In this document: positions 1 through 11,146 of the stretch, piece by piece | Layout of the letters: each line of letters begins with the position of its first letter | Numbering within the stretch: position 1 is the first letter of the stretch | NCBI GenBank assembly: GCA_030220185.1 | Contig: JASPKZ010007798.1 | Location: 248,001 to 312,000 of the forward strand | Length of the DNA stretch: 64,000 nucleotides | Source: Diploptera punctata | Lineage: Eukaryota; Arthropoda; Insecta; Blattodea; Blaberidae | Reading direction: 5' to 3' | Notes under the pieces: model-generated | What the model was told of the DNA's origin: nothing | Databases searched by the model: none | The model's input: the letters and a program-made list of their open reading frames with translations, nothing else | Program-made: the position numbers and the translations under genes

Positions 1-88
1 GATTTCCAAATTCTCTAGATAAATTCACTCCTCACTTCGTGAGTCGTGAATTTATCGATAATTTGGAAATCACTCGTGGCATTACTTA
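1..88 (+). repeat. Hp repeat, right terminal hairpin (truncated by window start)
   Basis: Nearly identical to 974-1060 and 57018-57103. Arms GATTTCCAAATT and AATTTGGAAATC enclose TAAATTCAC / GTGAATTTA, forming a long imperfect hairpin, followed by the family end GGCATTACTTA and TGA. Confidence 0.8.
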
Positions 89-249
89 TGATAATAATGA
101 TAGTTATAATGATGATAATGATAATGATGATAATGCTAATGATGATAATGATAATGTTGATGATAATGATGATGATGATGATGATAATGATGATGGTGAT
201 AATGATGATGGTGATAATGATGATGGTGATAATGATGTTGGTGATGATG

Positions 250-282
<33 letters not shown>
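89..282 (+). repeat. GATGAT/GATAAT microsatellite
   Basis: Low-complexity GATAAT and GATGAT units run into (AAT)n. They separate the Hp copy from the LINE-A fragment. The Asp/Asn-, Met/Ile- and His/Tyr-rich readings of this stretch are artefacts. Confidence 0.9.
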
Positions 283-283
<1 letters not shown>

Positions 284-620
284 GAGAAAAAGAAAATAAA
301 TGGGAATATAATGGTACTGTACATCAACTATACATAGACTTCAAAAAGGCACACGATTCAATTAAGAGGGAGAAATTATATAGTATCCTGCTGGAGTTCG
401 GAATTCCTTAAAAGTTAGTTAGACTTATACGAATGTGTCTAAATGGCACAAAGAGTAGGGTGCGTGTAGGCAAACTGTTTTCAGATATTTTTGAAATCCA
501 GAATGGGTTGAAGCAAGGAGATGCACTATCTCCTCTACTATTTAAGTTTGTACTAGAGCATACCATCAAATCTTTAGAGGATGAAGAAGGCCTACAACTC
601 AAGCTGTTAGTTTATGCTGA

Positions 621-1060
621 CTATTTAACTCATGCCCCAAATGGGAGTCAATGACCAATCACGTTTCAATGATTTCTGTTTTACAACCAATCAGAGTCGT
701 GTTTCACCAAATATTTATCAGTGTTATAATTACCATATTAAAGAAAGCTCCTCCTTACAATATTGCGTTCCTTTGGCAATAAATAGCATGATCTGGTTGC
801 AGTGATAAACAAAAGAAGCAGTAGAAGCGTACCTATAGTTTCTCATTTGTTTTCAAACATCGCCGTTTACATTAAATATATAAATATTTTAAAATAACTA
901 TAGTTAAATAATGATTTGTGAGTAAACAGCTTAATTTTATTCGTTAAATAGTCCTAACAAATGCCACTCTTGATTTCCAAATTCTCTAGATAAATTCACT
1001 CCTCACTTCGTGAGTCGTGAATTTATCGATAATTTGGAAATCACTCGTGGCATTACTTAC
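621..1060 (+). repeat. Hp repeat inserted in LINE-A
   Basis: It starts CTATTTAACTCATGCCCC and ends with the hairpin and GGCATTACTTA-like terminus. Flanks fit a 3-bp TGA duplication (right copy CGA, one change). Other copies are at 8316, 31277 and 56089. It has no coding capacity. Confidence 0.75.
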
Positions 1061-1069
1061 GATGATGTA

Positions 1070-1278
1070 TTACCCGTTTAAGGAGTAAGCGCAGTTGTTG
1101 ACGGAGGGCACTGCAGTCGTGTTTATGCAGGAATAGAACACGTGACACTGCTATCTAAGAGTCAGAGGGGAATGGGACGTAGGACGCTGACAGTGTACAC
1201 TGCCTTATATGACGTCACGTGTAGCAACAAACAGAGCTTCATAATTCGTCCGCCTGCAGTGATATATTGATTGACTAA
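1070..1278. mobile_element. 209-bp insert at a TA site in LINE-A
   Basis: The LINE-A sequence GATGTAGTAC is split as GATGTA (ending 1069) and TAGTAC (from 1279), so TA is duplicated around 209 unrelated bases. TA duplication suits a mariner-type MITE, but no clear terminal inverted repeats are visible. Confidence 0.5.
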
Positions 1279-2092
1279 TAGTACTATTGGGCGATAGCGA
1301 AGAGATACTAAACGCCAACACGCACACACTACTGAGTAATACTAAGAAATTGGGACTAGAAGTAAATATCAATAAAACTAAATATATGGTCACACGTAGA
1401 AATACATTATATAATGGAAATGGACAGCTAATGGCAAATGAGGGAAATTTTGAGGAAGTGGCTGAATTCAAATACCTAGGAACAATAATCACAAAAAGGA
1501 ATGAGATGCAGAAAAATATTAAACATAGGCTCAATTCTGGAAATGTGTGCTATTATGCATTACAGAAACTCTTGACTTCCCAACTTCTTTCAAAAAACGT
1601 TAAACTCAAAATATATAAAACTATTATTCGACCAGTTATATTATATGGTTGCGAAACATGTACTCTTACTTTAAGGGACGAAAGGAGATTACGAGTATTT
1701 GAGAATAAAGTACTTAGGAAAATTTTTGGACCAAAGAGAGATGAACAGACAGGTGAATGTAGAAGACTACATAACAATGAACTACATGTTCTTTATAGGA
1801 AGCCAGATATAATAAGAACAGTTAAGTGTTCGTGGACTGCGATGGGCAGGACTTGTTGCGCGTATGGGGAATGAAAGACCTTGCATGGAAGCTTCTTGTA
1901 GGAAAGCCAGAGGGAAAACGCCCAGTTGGTAGACCAAGAATGGGGTGGGAGAATAACATTAACTGTGATTTGAGGGAAGTAGATTATACAGGAAATGATT
2001 GGAAAACATTAGCTCAGGATGGGGATGTATGGAGAGCTTATGTTCGCGCTACCATGAAACTACGGGTTCGATAGTACCACTGAGTAAGTAAC

Positions 2093-2640
2093 ATATTATT
2101 CAACTGTTTGTATGTGAAACCAAGATAAAATACGGTCAGAATTCTAACTTCTCATTATATTATTCAACTGTTTTTATGTGAAACCAATATAAAAGACAGT
2201 CAGAAGTCTAACTTCTCATTATACTAATTCAACTGTTTTTTATTATCCAAAACGTATAAATCCTATTTCAACTAACGTACATTAGGTTATATTTTGTCAA
2301 ATTTTTGTGGTTATATAATTTTTCTTTTATCTAAAATTAAAGTTTTTTATTAATTTTATTTATAAAAACATTAAAAAGTCCGTATTTCTTTTCTGTCATA
2401 ATTACTTCTATAATTGGTGGTTTACTTAAACAGGCGATGTAATTTAGAAGACAAATCTTTCATTCCAGAACAATGGGCAATCAAATATAATATGTTCTAC
2501 ACTTTGATTGCTAATTCCACAATTACAGCTTGCATTTTCTATTCAACTGTTTGCGTGTGAAACCAAGATAAAAGTCAGAAATATAATTTCTCATTATACT
2601 ATGTTGCAGTCTTACAATTTAGTACATATAAATCCTAGCC
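2093..2640. repeat. MITE-R relic with tandem 64-bp units (left end missing)
   Basis: Two or more units containing TATTCAACTGTTTGTATGTG and AAACCAAGATAAAA lie at 2093-2226, with another at 2540-2600. The right end AAATCCTAGCCCTA (2627-2640) matches the MITE-R terminus at 9714-9729. The middle, 2227-2539, is AT-rich and unassigned. Confidence 0.6.
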
Positions 2641-2654
2641 CTAATGATAATGTA

Positions 2655-2819
2655 GCGCCAGGAGAGTCCTTGACCTAAACGTAATCTAAATTCCAGACCA
2701 TTGGCAACCACAGGAATAATTCCCTTTAAGGAAAAATTCCTATGGTCTAACCGGGAATCGTACCCGGAATCTCATGAACTGTAGTCAGAAACGCTGACCA
2801 CTAGCCCACGAGGCTGGTC
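2655..2819 (-). mobile_element. SINE-2, partial
   Basis: Read on the minus strand, the tRNA-like head contains GGGCTAGTGGTCAGCG (A-box region) and a B-box like GGTTCGATTCCCGG in degraded form. It ends with the family segment ACTCTCCTGGCGC. It is a 5' portion of the element complete at 3408-3715. Confidence 0.75.
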
Positions 2820-3407
2820 GGATTTTTTAAATGGTAAAATTACGAACATAATATAATGAGAAGTTGTAATAACTGTCTCTTGTTTTGATTTTACATTAGT
2901 CAAGGACGGACTTCAACAATGGCAACAGTGGGACAATACACAAAAAGGCTCCCAATGCAAACGATTTTTTCCTTCTTTCATCCAAAGAATGAAATGAAAC
3001 ATTCCTATTAATCCAGCAACAACAGCAATTATAAGTGGACACGGTAAAACGAAGCGCATGTCTCTATAGGGTTAGTGCAATAGATGATCCCACTTTTATA
3101 TACCTGTCTGCAAGAGGAACAATCGGTACAGCATCTGCTCTACAGGTGTCCAAAAGTAATAAAACAAAGGGACGAAATGAAACTGGAAAACGCACCTTAG
3201 CCAATATCTGAGGAGCAACTATTCTCAAGACACTTACAGCATTTTTACAAATGTATTAAAAACATAGACTTTGGCACGTTGTAGACAGACTGCATCACGC
3301 ATCATACTAATCAATCATTAGCATACATTACATGTTTGTAAATAGGTGCTGTACAGTATATTAGATTAGGTCAAAGCATTTAAGAACATGTATATAAGAA
3401 ACATTAT

Positions 3408-3715
3408 TTTTATTCAATGCCCCAGGTTGTCATTTCGACATTTCTGGTGTTATCTCCTGACATTAGCTTAATTGTAACCCACTTCTGAAGTTGGGGTACC
3501 TAGAAGGCGGAATTACGTTATCCCGATAATGATGGATGATAAATGATATTGAAGCGCCAGGAGAGTTCTTAACCTAAACTTAACCTAAATTCCAAAACAT
3601 GGACAACCAAATAAATTATTCCTTTTAAGGGAAAATTAATAAGGTTTGGCCGGGAATCGAACCCGGGATCTCATGAACAGTAGTCAGGAACGCTGACCAC
3701 TAGCCCACGAGGCTG
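3408..3715 (-). mobile_element. SINE-2, complete copy with target-site duplication
   Basis: The tRNA-like head at the right (GGGCTAGTGGTCAGCG and GGTTCGATTCCCGG on the minus strand) and the 3' body at the left are bounded by GAAACATTAT at 3398-3407 and 3716-3725. The 308-bp unit ends in an A/T-rich tail. Confidence 0.85.
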
Positions 3716-3804
3716 GAAACATTATCTCAATCTAGTTAGATTTAAATTAAAAAATAGTATGTAGTTTTACTCTATGTAATGGGGCATACTATAATTAAAT
3801 ATAT

Positions 3805-3930
3805 ATGTATATGAGAAGTAAGACTTCTGACTGTCTTTTATCTTGGTTTCACACGTAAAAAGTGAAATAATATTTATTATCTGTATTCCAATCTCTATAT
3901 TTTAATAGCCTAGATAAAATTCCTGACTCT
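3805..3930. repeat. Degenerate MITE-R fragment, one unit
   Basis: It carries GAGAAGTAAGACTTCTGACT and TCTTTTATCTTGGTTTCACA, as in the 64-bp unit of MITE-R. The terminal part is decayed. Confidence 0.5.
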
Positions 3931-4568
3931 AATTATATGGTGGACTGTTTGAACACCATCCCCACTATCAAACTTAATGTTAAATCAGTGAAAATAATTA
4001 TTCTACAACCATGCACAGTGAGCAAGGAGAATAGGTTTGGTGGTATTTGAATTTTCAATGTTAATTCTTCTGAGGGTTAGTTAAGCTGGCATCAGAAATC
4101 AAATTTCTACAATTTAACAATATATATATTCCGTAAACCAGCAAACTGAGACCTAAAATTCGACTTGCTGGTATGAGGACTTCGCTTAGATAATGCAATT
4201 TCTGGACGACGCGACGGTATTTTTTAAATTAATCTGTTCAGTCACTTTGTACCCTATATGAAACATGAGAGTTTTTAATCACTCTATAAACAACTTAAGA
4301 TTGGATATAATATGAAGTTACATAACTGTACTTTAATGTTTTTTTTTTATTTCTGTTATGGTTTGATGGCAGCACTATATACATAGTTAAAAAAACTCCT
4401 TGGCGCGATACACCTAAAATGTCTTTGGCCTACCAACCGGCTGCTGGTTTTAGCATTTTGCAGCCAGTACCAGGTACTGTGACACAAGTAGTTCTTATTC
4501 CCTTGCCCCTGTAGCGCCTGAAACTGGAAACACAGTTTTACATAAAAGAGCGAGAGAGCGTGGTTACT

Positions 4569-5013
4569 ACAACCCAGGAAGTTACTGCGTGTTTGGAATA
4601 GAGAACTGAGTTGCCATTTTAACAGTATTTTCTTGAGAGAAATCCTTATATAAAACTGAAGATTGCAACACAGCAGGTACATAGTTGTAAGTTGTAGCCA
4701 TCCAAGCCACCCCCTCTTAAAGAAAAAGAAAAAAAAAAACAGTTCCCACTTGTCACTGAGCTCATGCGGATCTATACTATCCTGTGTGAAAGTGTCGACT
4801 CTCATATTTACTATAAAACTAGTCTGCATGCCGTAAAAGAAAAAAACTATGTTCTTTAAATGTATATTATATAGATTTGGAAAAATTACTGCTAACCTTG
4901 CCCCTCCACCCTCCCTCAACAAACAAATACCGTTATTATGAGTTTGGCAATATCTGCTCTCTGTACGTAGGGGGACACTGGCGTAGCCCATAAGGTCTGT
5001 AGTAACTTCCTGG
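4569..5013. repeat. Pair of inverted 17-bp repeats 400 bp apart
   Basis: AACCCAGGAAGTTACT near 4572-4587 recurs inverted as AGTAACTTCCTGGGTT near 4999-5015. The enclosed segment has no coding signal despite a long stop-free stretch on the minus strand (4356-4991). It may be a small DNA element; no target duplication was confirmed. Confidence 0.35.
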
Positions 5014-5587
5014 GTTGAATTAGAGTGTAGGACTCGGGAATTTAGTCAAAATAACATTACAACAAGCTAATGGTGACGTTGTTACAGCTCTTTCACGTTT
5101 TGATTATCGATCGCAGTCGCAGCGCTGTTATCGTGTTTTGACCAGAGAACACGATTGGAGATAAACATCAGACTATTCAGTACAGAGCCGTCTAAAGATT
5201 AGCTAATGCACTCTCACAAGACTATGTTCGGACTGCAGCGAATCATTCCTAATGACTTCTCCTGTCCTCTATGTTCCCCTTCCGACTTCAATAGTTCCTA
5301 CTTATACCGTCGGTAATGAAAACGTAACAGAGCTATATAGGCCATATACACAGATCATATATATCTCGTAAACATGAGGGATGAGGTTGACTCGTACGTA
5401 TCTAATGTTACGTTTTGAGGAATTATGTATGAATCAAATTCTACTTTCATAAAGTCTGAATATTCATAACTTCCTGCTTATCGTATTGAATGCTGCGTAA
5501 CTTACATACTAGTCTACAAAGTGTTGAATAGGATTGGCGTGGCCTCTGACATCACGCCTATATCACAATAGTATATTACGATGCGAG

Positions 5588-5650
5588 GTTGGGAAGTGGT
5601 TTTACAGAATCGAGGAAAAATGTTTTCTGAGATTCTGTAAAACACTTCAC
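5588..5650. repeat. Short hairpin
   Basis: GAAGTGGTTTTACAGAATC pairs with GATTCTGTAAAACACTTC across an 18-base loop. It stands alone in an unassigned region. Confidence 0.55.
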
Positions 5651-5659
5651 AAACATGCG

Positions 5660-7365
5660 TTGTACATTATTTTTTGCGCGATGATGTTTTCAAAATAATA
5701 AATAATATATGGAAATATTTGCGTTCATTATAAACAATTGACTAACGCTAACAGTGTGGGCAATATTTATTAGTTGAAACAACAGGAGGCCTTAGCAACA
5801 ATTTTGATGTAGGCCCTAATGGCCGCAAGTATCGTATTTATTGTTTTATATTGTTTCAAATAAAGTTCAGTTCATTTAAAATGCAGTGATTTGTTTCGTA
5901 TCATGTATATTAACACTACATTTTGTATATTTTTTGTATATAGGCCTAAGTTACAATGTACGTAGTATACACAGAGGGCAGTGGTTTTACTTCCCGCACG
6001 TGAGTGTAAATGTAATATTACAGTATATTTATTTAGGTTGGCAACCCCGAAATGTAGGAAGTTGAACTTTCAATCATGGTCGCCATTGCTGTAAGTATGA
6101 CAAAACGCACTATCGCGCAAAAATACTTTTTTTTCTACAATATACCTAGCTTATTTACGTTGTGGCGTTTGGTTCAACTATAAAGCCGCAAGTGAAGAGG
6201 GAAACATTGCTTAGTGAAGCCAGGTAGATTATATACAATGCGATTAAGTTTTGTGAAGTAAAAGTGTAAAATTAATTTCGCGTATCGTGCTCCACTTCTC
6301 ATGTTTTGCAGACTGTAAGTCTGATCTAATGTTTTCCCGCTCGTTGTAGTAGCGACTGCCTCTTATACTATTACGGCCTTTATATACTAATACAATAGCA
6401 AAGATGTTTACTAACTTGGTATATGCTTGAGCACCACTCAACTTTAATTTTCGGCTAAATCTCTAGGCCCATTGACGACAATCGTAATTCTTAAGCCACT
6501 AATTTTCAACAAGATATTTTTAATTTTAAATATAATGGAAGTGGTGGAACATGTACATATGGAGAGGACGATTTTTATAAAACAAATATTATTTTATATA
6601 ACGACAATACATTTTTTACTAAACCCCTGGGCCTTACAGATGACAAAAGGGCTGATTTTTATGATCTAAAAAATAAGAAAACATCCAAGGATTTGACATA
6701 AAAATGTTTAAATATGACACAAACAGGCAAAACATATGACCTTATAATTAAATGAATCTATTTTATAAAATATATCCTAAAATATTGTTCATTCATACAC
6801 ATTTTCCTACTTTTCACCCTACAGTGAAAGCGAAGTTTGTAACAGTCCAGTCTTCCATGTAATTCCCAAAATTAAAAGTCGATCTTCAAACAAATTACCA
6901 TGCAACTTGCGACTTACATAAGCTACATTAAGTTGGTTATTTAAACTTATAAAAATTCCCGAAATAAGACTACAACATTATTTTATTACAAAAATTAGAA
7001 CAAATGTGACCAAACCTAAATCTAAGAACATACGAAATACTTTATAAATCAGTAAACATTCATCAGTCGACCTATATAAATGTTATTTTTACTCTAAACT
7101 CAAAATAAATGTTTAAAAAATACGATATGTCATAGGAACCCGTCGGCTGTAGTAAATCTAGTGGTTATGTTATTTATCTCTAGGCCCAAGTGGAAATAAT
7201 ATAAGTATGTACATTTTAAGTATGAATTCCATGTGGTAGCGGTAATAAAAATGTCTTATAGACCCCCACACTTTGGGCTGCAAATTTATAGTTTTCTCAC
7301 AAAAATATTTTTCGTACAGAAACTTATTGTTGCATTACTTTATAAAGACGGGGAGTATTCGTCTG
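5660..7365. other. Unassigned AT-rich DNA
   Basis: No domain, splice-consistent exon or recognisable repeat was seen on either strand. Short stop-free runs (for example 6244-6441 and 6472-6669) have no recognisable similarity and AT-driven composition. Confidence 0.5.
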
Positions 7366-7366
7366 A

Positions 7367-8195
7367 CAAGGAAACTGTTAACCATTGCATGCCGATACCT
7401 ACCTTCAAATTTCTCCCAGAGAAACGTTATGATGTACCAAGGCTGTGTCCAAAAAAATATCTGCCGTTTTTAACTGCAAGGCACAAAAATTGAAGCCTGA
7501 ATCCTGTAATGGGTAACCCATTGTGCGAAGTAGATGGACTACCTGCATGAGTAAAGTGGAATGTAGTGTGATAGAACGCGTCGTTCAGGCAGGTTGTCGG
7601 GGTTGGAGCGTAGCAGGACTCGGCATGTGGTCAGGTTGTCGGGGTTATCGATTTCACTAATTCAGAAGTTTTATTACTTCTCTGTAGTTTAAATGAGAGC
7701 TTTGGCGCTGGATTTTAATGTCTTGCTGTTAAAAGCAGAACATGTATATATACAGTTCACCGCTGTGGTGCCTTGTCACGCAACGGGCCCGGGTTCGATC
7801 CTCGGTCGGGACAGTTTTTCTAGGTGAGGTTTTTATCGGGGTTTTTCCTCACCGTAAGACAAATGTCAGGAAAACTTTAAGGCCCAAACGGTCCCCGAAA
7901 TCCCATCATCATCATCATCATCATCATCCTTATCATTATCACCATCATCATCATCATCATCCTTCACCGGTGTGGAAAGAAACGGGAACCTACCACACTT
8001 ACAATTCCCTAGTAAAGCTGCAAGCGTAGCATGAAAATGCTATGATTGCAGAGAAGGACCTGCCCTCGGGTAGAATTACTATGTATAGGCCTATATATAT
8101 ATATATTTGGACACGACCTTGGTATATAACAACACTTCTCTGGGAGAAATATCAAGGAAGGTTTCGGCATGCAATGGTTGACAGTTCCTTTGCGA
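7367..8195. repeat. Foldback element with about 95-bp arms, carrying a SINE-1
   Basis: The left arm (7367-7460: GCATGCCGATACCTACCTTC, TTTCTCCCAGAGAA) is the inverse of the right arm (8101-8195: TCTCTGGGAGAAA, GGTTTCGGCATGC). SINE-1 sits between the arms. The same arms occur at 14238-14642. Confidence 0.8.
7757..8084 (+). mobile_element. SINE-1 copy
   Basis: The tRNA-like head CACCGCTGTGG and B-box GGGTTCGATCCTCGG are followed by the family body GTAAGACAAATGTCAGGAA, a (CAT)n block, and the end GGGTAGAATTACTATG. It lies inside the foldback element, so it is younger than that element. Confidence 0.9.
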
Positions 8196-8315
8196 GTTTC
8201 ACAAAATACATACAAGACGTGAAATGACACAACTTTTTCCTTTGGTATTTTTTTGATACCATGATCTATTTAGCACAAATTACATTTTAAAAAAAGGAAA
8301 ATAAATATTTTTATT

Positions 8316-9501
8316 GCCCCAAATGGTAGTCAATGACCAATCACGTTTCAATGAATTTTGTTTTACAACCAATGAGAGTCATGTTTCACCTTGCTCTTTA
8401 TCGATTTATCTTTATAAGCTCCTGCTTTTGTAATAAAGAAAGCTTCTCCTTTTTAATATTCTGATCAGCTCAGATCATTATTTTTCTCCAACAAATACAC
8501 GGAATATAGCAAATAATGAACAGATTCCTTGATTTTACTGAGTTGTTTACTAAAGAATATATGAATAACCTATAACGTTGATTTCAATAATCACAAATAG
8601 GAATGAGATGCAGAAGGAAATTAAACATAGGTTCAATTCTGAAAATGCGTGCTATTATGCATTACAGGGACTCTTGACTTCCCCAACTCGTTTCAAAATA
8701 TGTTAAACTAAAAATATATAGGCCTAAAACTGTTATTCTACCAGTTATATTATATGGATGCGAAACATGGACTCTTACTTTAAGGGAGGAAAGGAGATTA
8801 CGAGTATTTGAGAATAAAGTTCTTAGGAAAATTTTTGGACCAAAGAGAAATGAACAGACAGGTGAATGGAGAAGACTACATAACAGTGAACTACTTGGTC
8901 TTTACAGGAAGCCAGGTATAATAAGAACAGTTAAATCTTGTAAACTGCGATGGACAGGGCATGTGGCACGAATGGGGAATGAAAGACGTGTATGGAAGCT
9001 TCTTGTAGGAAAACTCCCAGTTGGTAGACCAAGAATGAGGAGGGAAAATAATATTAGCTATGATTTGAGGGAAGTAGATTATACAGGGAATGATTAGAAA
9101 ACATTATCTCAGGATAGAGATGTATGGAGAGCTTATGTCCGCGCGGCCATGTACCTAAGGGTTCGATAGTGCCAGTGAGTTAGTTAGTTATAATGTTGAT
9201 TATAATATACAGTTTGATGTGTTTCATTATTTCTCCACTAGGGTACATTCTTATAGTATTGCGATCCTATTTGGCATTAAATAATATGGTCAAGTTGCAG
9301 TGAATATACATAACCTCAGATTTCTGATTTATTTTCAAACATCGCCGTTTACATTAAATATATAAATATTTTAAAATACTGGTAACTATATTTAAATAAT
9401 GACTTTTGAGTAAATAGTTTAATTTTATTCGTTAAATAGATCTAACAAATGTCATTCTTGATTTCCAACTCCTCTAGATAAATCTCTCGTGGCATTACTT
9501 A
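8316..9501 (+). repeat. Hp repeat, split by LINE-A
   Basis: It begins at GCCCCAAATGG (left tip lost), continues to 8583, and resumes at 9202 with the typical body and the end GGCATTACTTA/TGA. Its terminal hairpin has lost most of one arm. Confidence 0.75.
8584..9188 (+). mobile_element. LINE-A, 5'-truncated, with target-site duplication
   Basis: It covers the C-terminal RT region and end. It is flanked by TATAACGTTGATT (8571-8583) and TATAATGTTGATT (9189-9201), 12 of 13 identical. The tail is (AGTT)n. It is broken by stops and indels. Confidence 0.9.
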
Positions 9502-9509
9502 TGAAATTA

Positions 9510-9727
9510 GGGATAGGATTTTTATGTACTAATAGTTAAGATTGCAACATAGTATAACGAGAAGTTAGACTTCTGACTGTTTTTTTATTTTGGTTTCACA
9601 CACAAACAGTTGAATACTATTATGAGAAGTCAGACTTGTGATTGTCTTTTGTTTTGGTTTCACATTCAAACAGTTGAATACTATCTGCATTGCAACCTTA
9701 TCTTTTATTACATAAAAATCCTAGCCC
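9510..9727. mobile_element. MITE-R, complete, two internal units
   Basis: The left end GGGATAGGATTTTTATGTAC and the inverse of the right end (GGGCTAGGATTTTTATGTAA) are about 50-bp terminal inverted repeats between TA dinucleotides. Inside are two tandem units of about 64 bp with TTGGTTTCACACACAAACAG. Confidence 0.75.
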
Positions 9728-10700
9728 TACTTATGATAATTGAATAGTTGCCCCGAAAAAAGGTCTAACCAACAAAAATTCGAAAATTGAGTTTTCAGTA
9801 GATTAGTTATCTATACGGAGAATATCACTGCAATGTGGATGTAAATTTATCCATACTCTCTTCCAGACCTGTTTTATTTATTTTTAAAAGTTGACTTTCA
9901 AACGAATAGTGATCTATCTGTAGCAAAATGGCGAAAGCAGCTAGTCAAGTCATGAGTAGCAGTGCAGAAAAATAATTATTGCACATGTGCAAGTTCTTTC
10001 CACCTTCATTTCCATGAAATTTATTTGAATCTTAGACAATTTGAGCGAAAATAAGGAAGATACGAAGGATGTAACAAAATAACATTAAATGGAAAATAAA
10101 TATTGAATATTGATTCAGTTAGAAATTTTTCTAACTGAATCAGGGTTAAATATGTGTTATATATTATATAATATAATAAAGGTAATAACCTCAAAATGAA
10201 CATTATTAATTATTTCCCCTACAATTTGTAGTTTGTACGTTAGATTTGTTTTCGGGATAACTATTCAATTAATGAGCAATCGTTAAGTTATCAAAGTTTT
10301 CAGTTTTTATCGTTACAAAAGGCCCGTAATTATATTTGATTACCTTGAAACATGCTTCAAATAAAATTCAAGATGCATGTGGTCACGATTATCCCTCGCT
10401 CTAGTACTCTGTAAGATAATGAAAATGGCGTCATTATATTAAAGTCAAAGTGGACCTAAATATATTCGATTCGGATATTTAGGGCATTATGATTTATTCT
10501 AATATTCACACTAATACTAAATATTTAAAATTTACTCTTATTACAAACAGAGATACATAACATGTTTAATATCATACACTCTAGTATGGTAACTAATACG
10601 CAGGCCAATGGCTTCTAGTATTTGGGTTTCTGTGCGAACATTAATACAAATAAACATCTCTAATATTTATCAATCCAAAATATTTTAAAATGTATCTTAT
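9728..10700. other. Unassigned AT-rich DNA with one near-perfect palindrome
   Basis: No gene or known repeat. A 30-bp palindrome at 10112-10141 has 14-base arms, GATTCAGTTAGAAA and its complement. Confidence 0.5.
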
Positions 10701-10957
10701 AAACAGCTAAAGGTATACTTAATTATATTATCTGGTGTGTAAAACGGCGCTGCAATTAACATGCGGGTGGAATCCATGTCTCAATCTCTATAGAAATTTA
10801 AAATTTCCGCTAGTAGCGCTCATCGCCACTACACTGCATAGGTAACCGTTTTTGCTAAAGCGCTTCTGCAGCGCTTTAGGCAGCTGAATGCGCCCATATT
10901 TAAGCAGATTATCGCTGACTCTAGCTATGTTATAGAGTATGCGGTTCTCTATGCTAG

Positions 10958-11040
10958 TGACGTCATATTTTTGCGTGTGATGTCATGGTAATCTCGGTTT
11001 TCTATGTTGGTGATATATTTACTGACGTCACGTTAAACAA
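10958..11040 (+). promoter_or_regulatory. Paired CRE-type octamers, possible SELENOF promoter
   Basis: Perfect TGACGTCA octamers lie at 10958-10965 and 11033-11040, with a CCAAT just after the second. They sit 85-165 bp upstream of the candidate first coding exon, in a stretch richer in CpG than its surroundings. CRE/ATF-type sites suit a stress-responsive ER gene, but this link is inference. Confidence 0.4.
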
Positions 11041-11122
11041 CCAATGTAGACGATCAACGTTGCTCCAGCTGTCTACAGCTCGTGTGATCGAAGTGTGAAA
11101 TGATGGGCGAGTGTTTTGGTTT

Positions 11123-11146
11123 ATGTTAGTAATTATATCTGCTTTG
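11123..11146 (+). CDS. Candidate SELENOF first coding exon (start of signal peptide)
   Basis: ATG plus seven codons (MLVIISAL) are followed by the donor GTATGT in phase 0, exactly the phase needed by the exon at 16901. Joined, they read MLVIISALVINSFA before EYSAEDC, a short hydrophobic signal-like segment. The region just upstream carries two CRE octamers. Against it: the exon is tiny, the intron would be 5.75 kb, an upstream ATG opens a 9-codon reading frame, and no basic n-region is present. This rests on inference. Confidence 0.4.

Larger units (their letters stand above)
283..2092 (+). mobile_element. LINE-A copy, interrupted by Hp and by a TA-flanked insert
   Basis: Reverse-transcriptase fragments read QLYIDFKKAHDSIKREKLY and GLKQGDALSPLLF up to VYAD at 620. 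They resume at 1279 with the same family frame through to the end of the element at about 2090. Stops and frameshifts are present, including TAA at 408. The break at 620 falls inside the catalytic YADD codons and is filled by Hp (621-1060) and a second insert (1070-1278). The tail is a GTAA-type repeat. Confidence 0.85.

Noticed and set aside
39..411. Overlapping stop-free stretches rich in Asp/Asn, Met/Ile or His/Tyr
   Set aside because: They are three readings of a GATGAT/AAT microsatellite running into a LINE fragment.
4356..4991. 211-codon minus-strand frame
   Set aside because: No domain, low-complexity Phe run from an A tract, and it crosses the small inverted repeats; no splice or start support.
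7742..8029. His-rich 95-codon frame
   Set aside because: It is SINE-1 with its (CAT)n block; similar frames occur in every SINE-1 copy.
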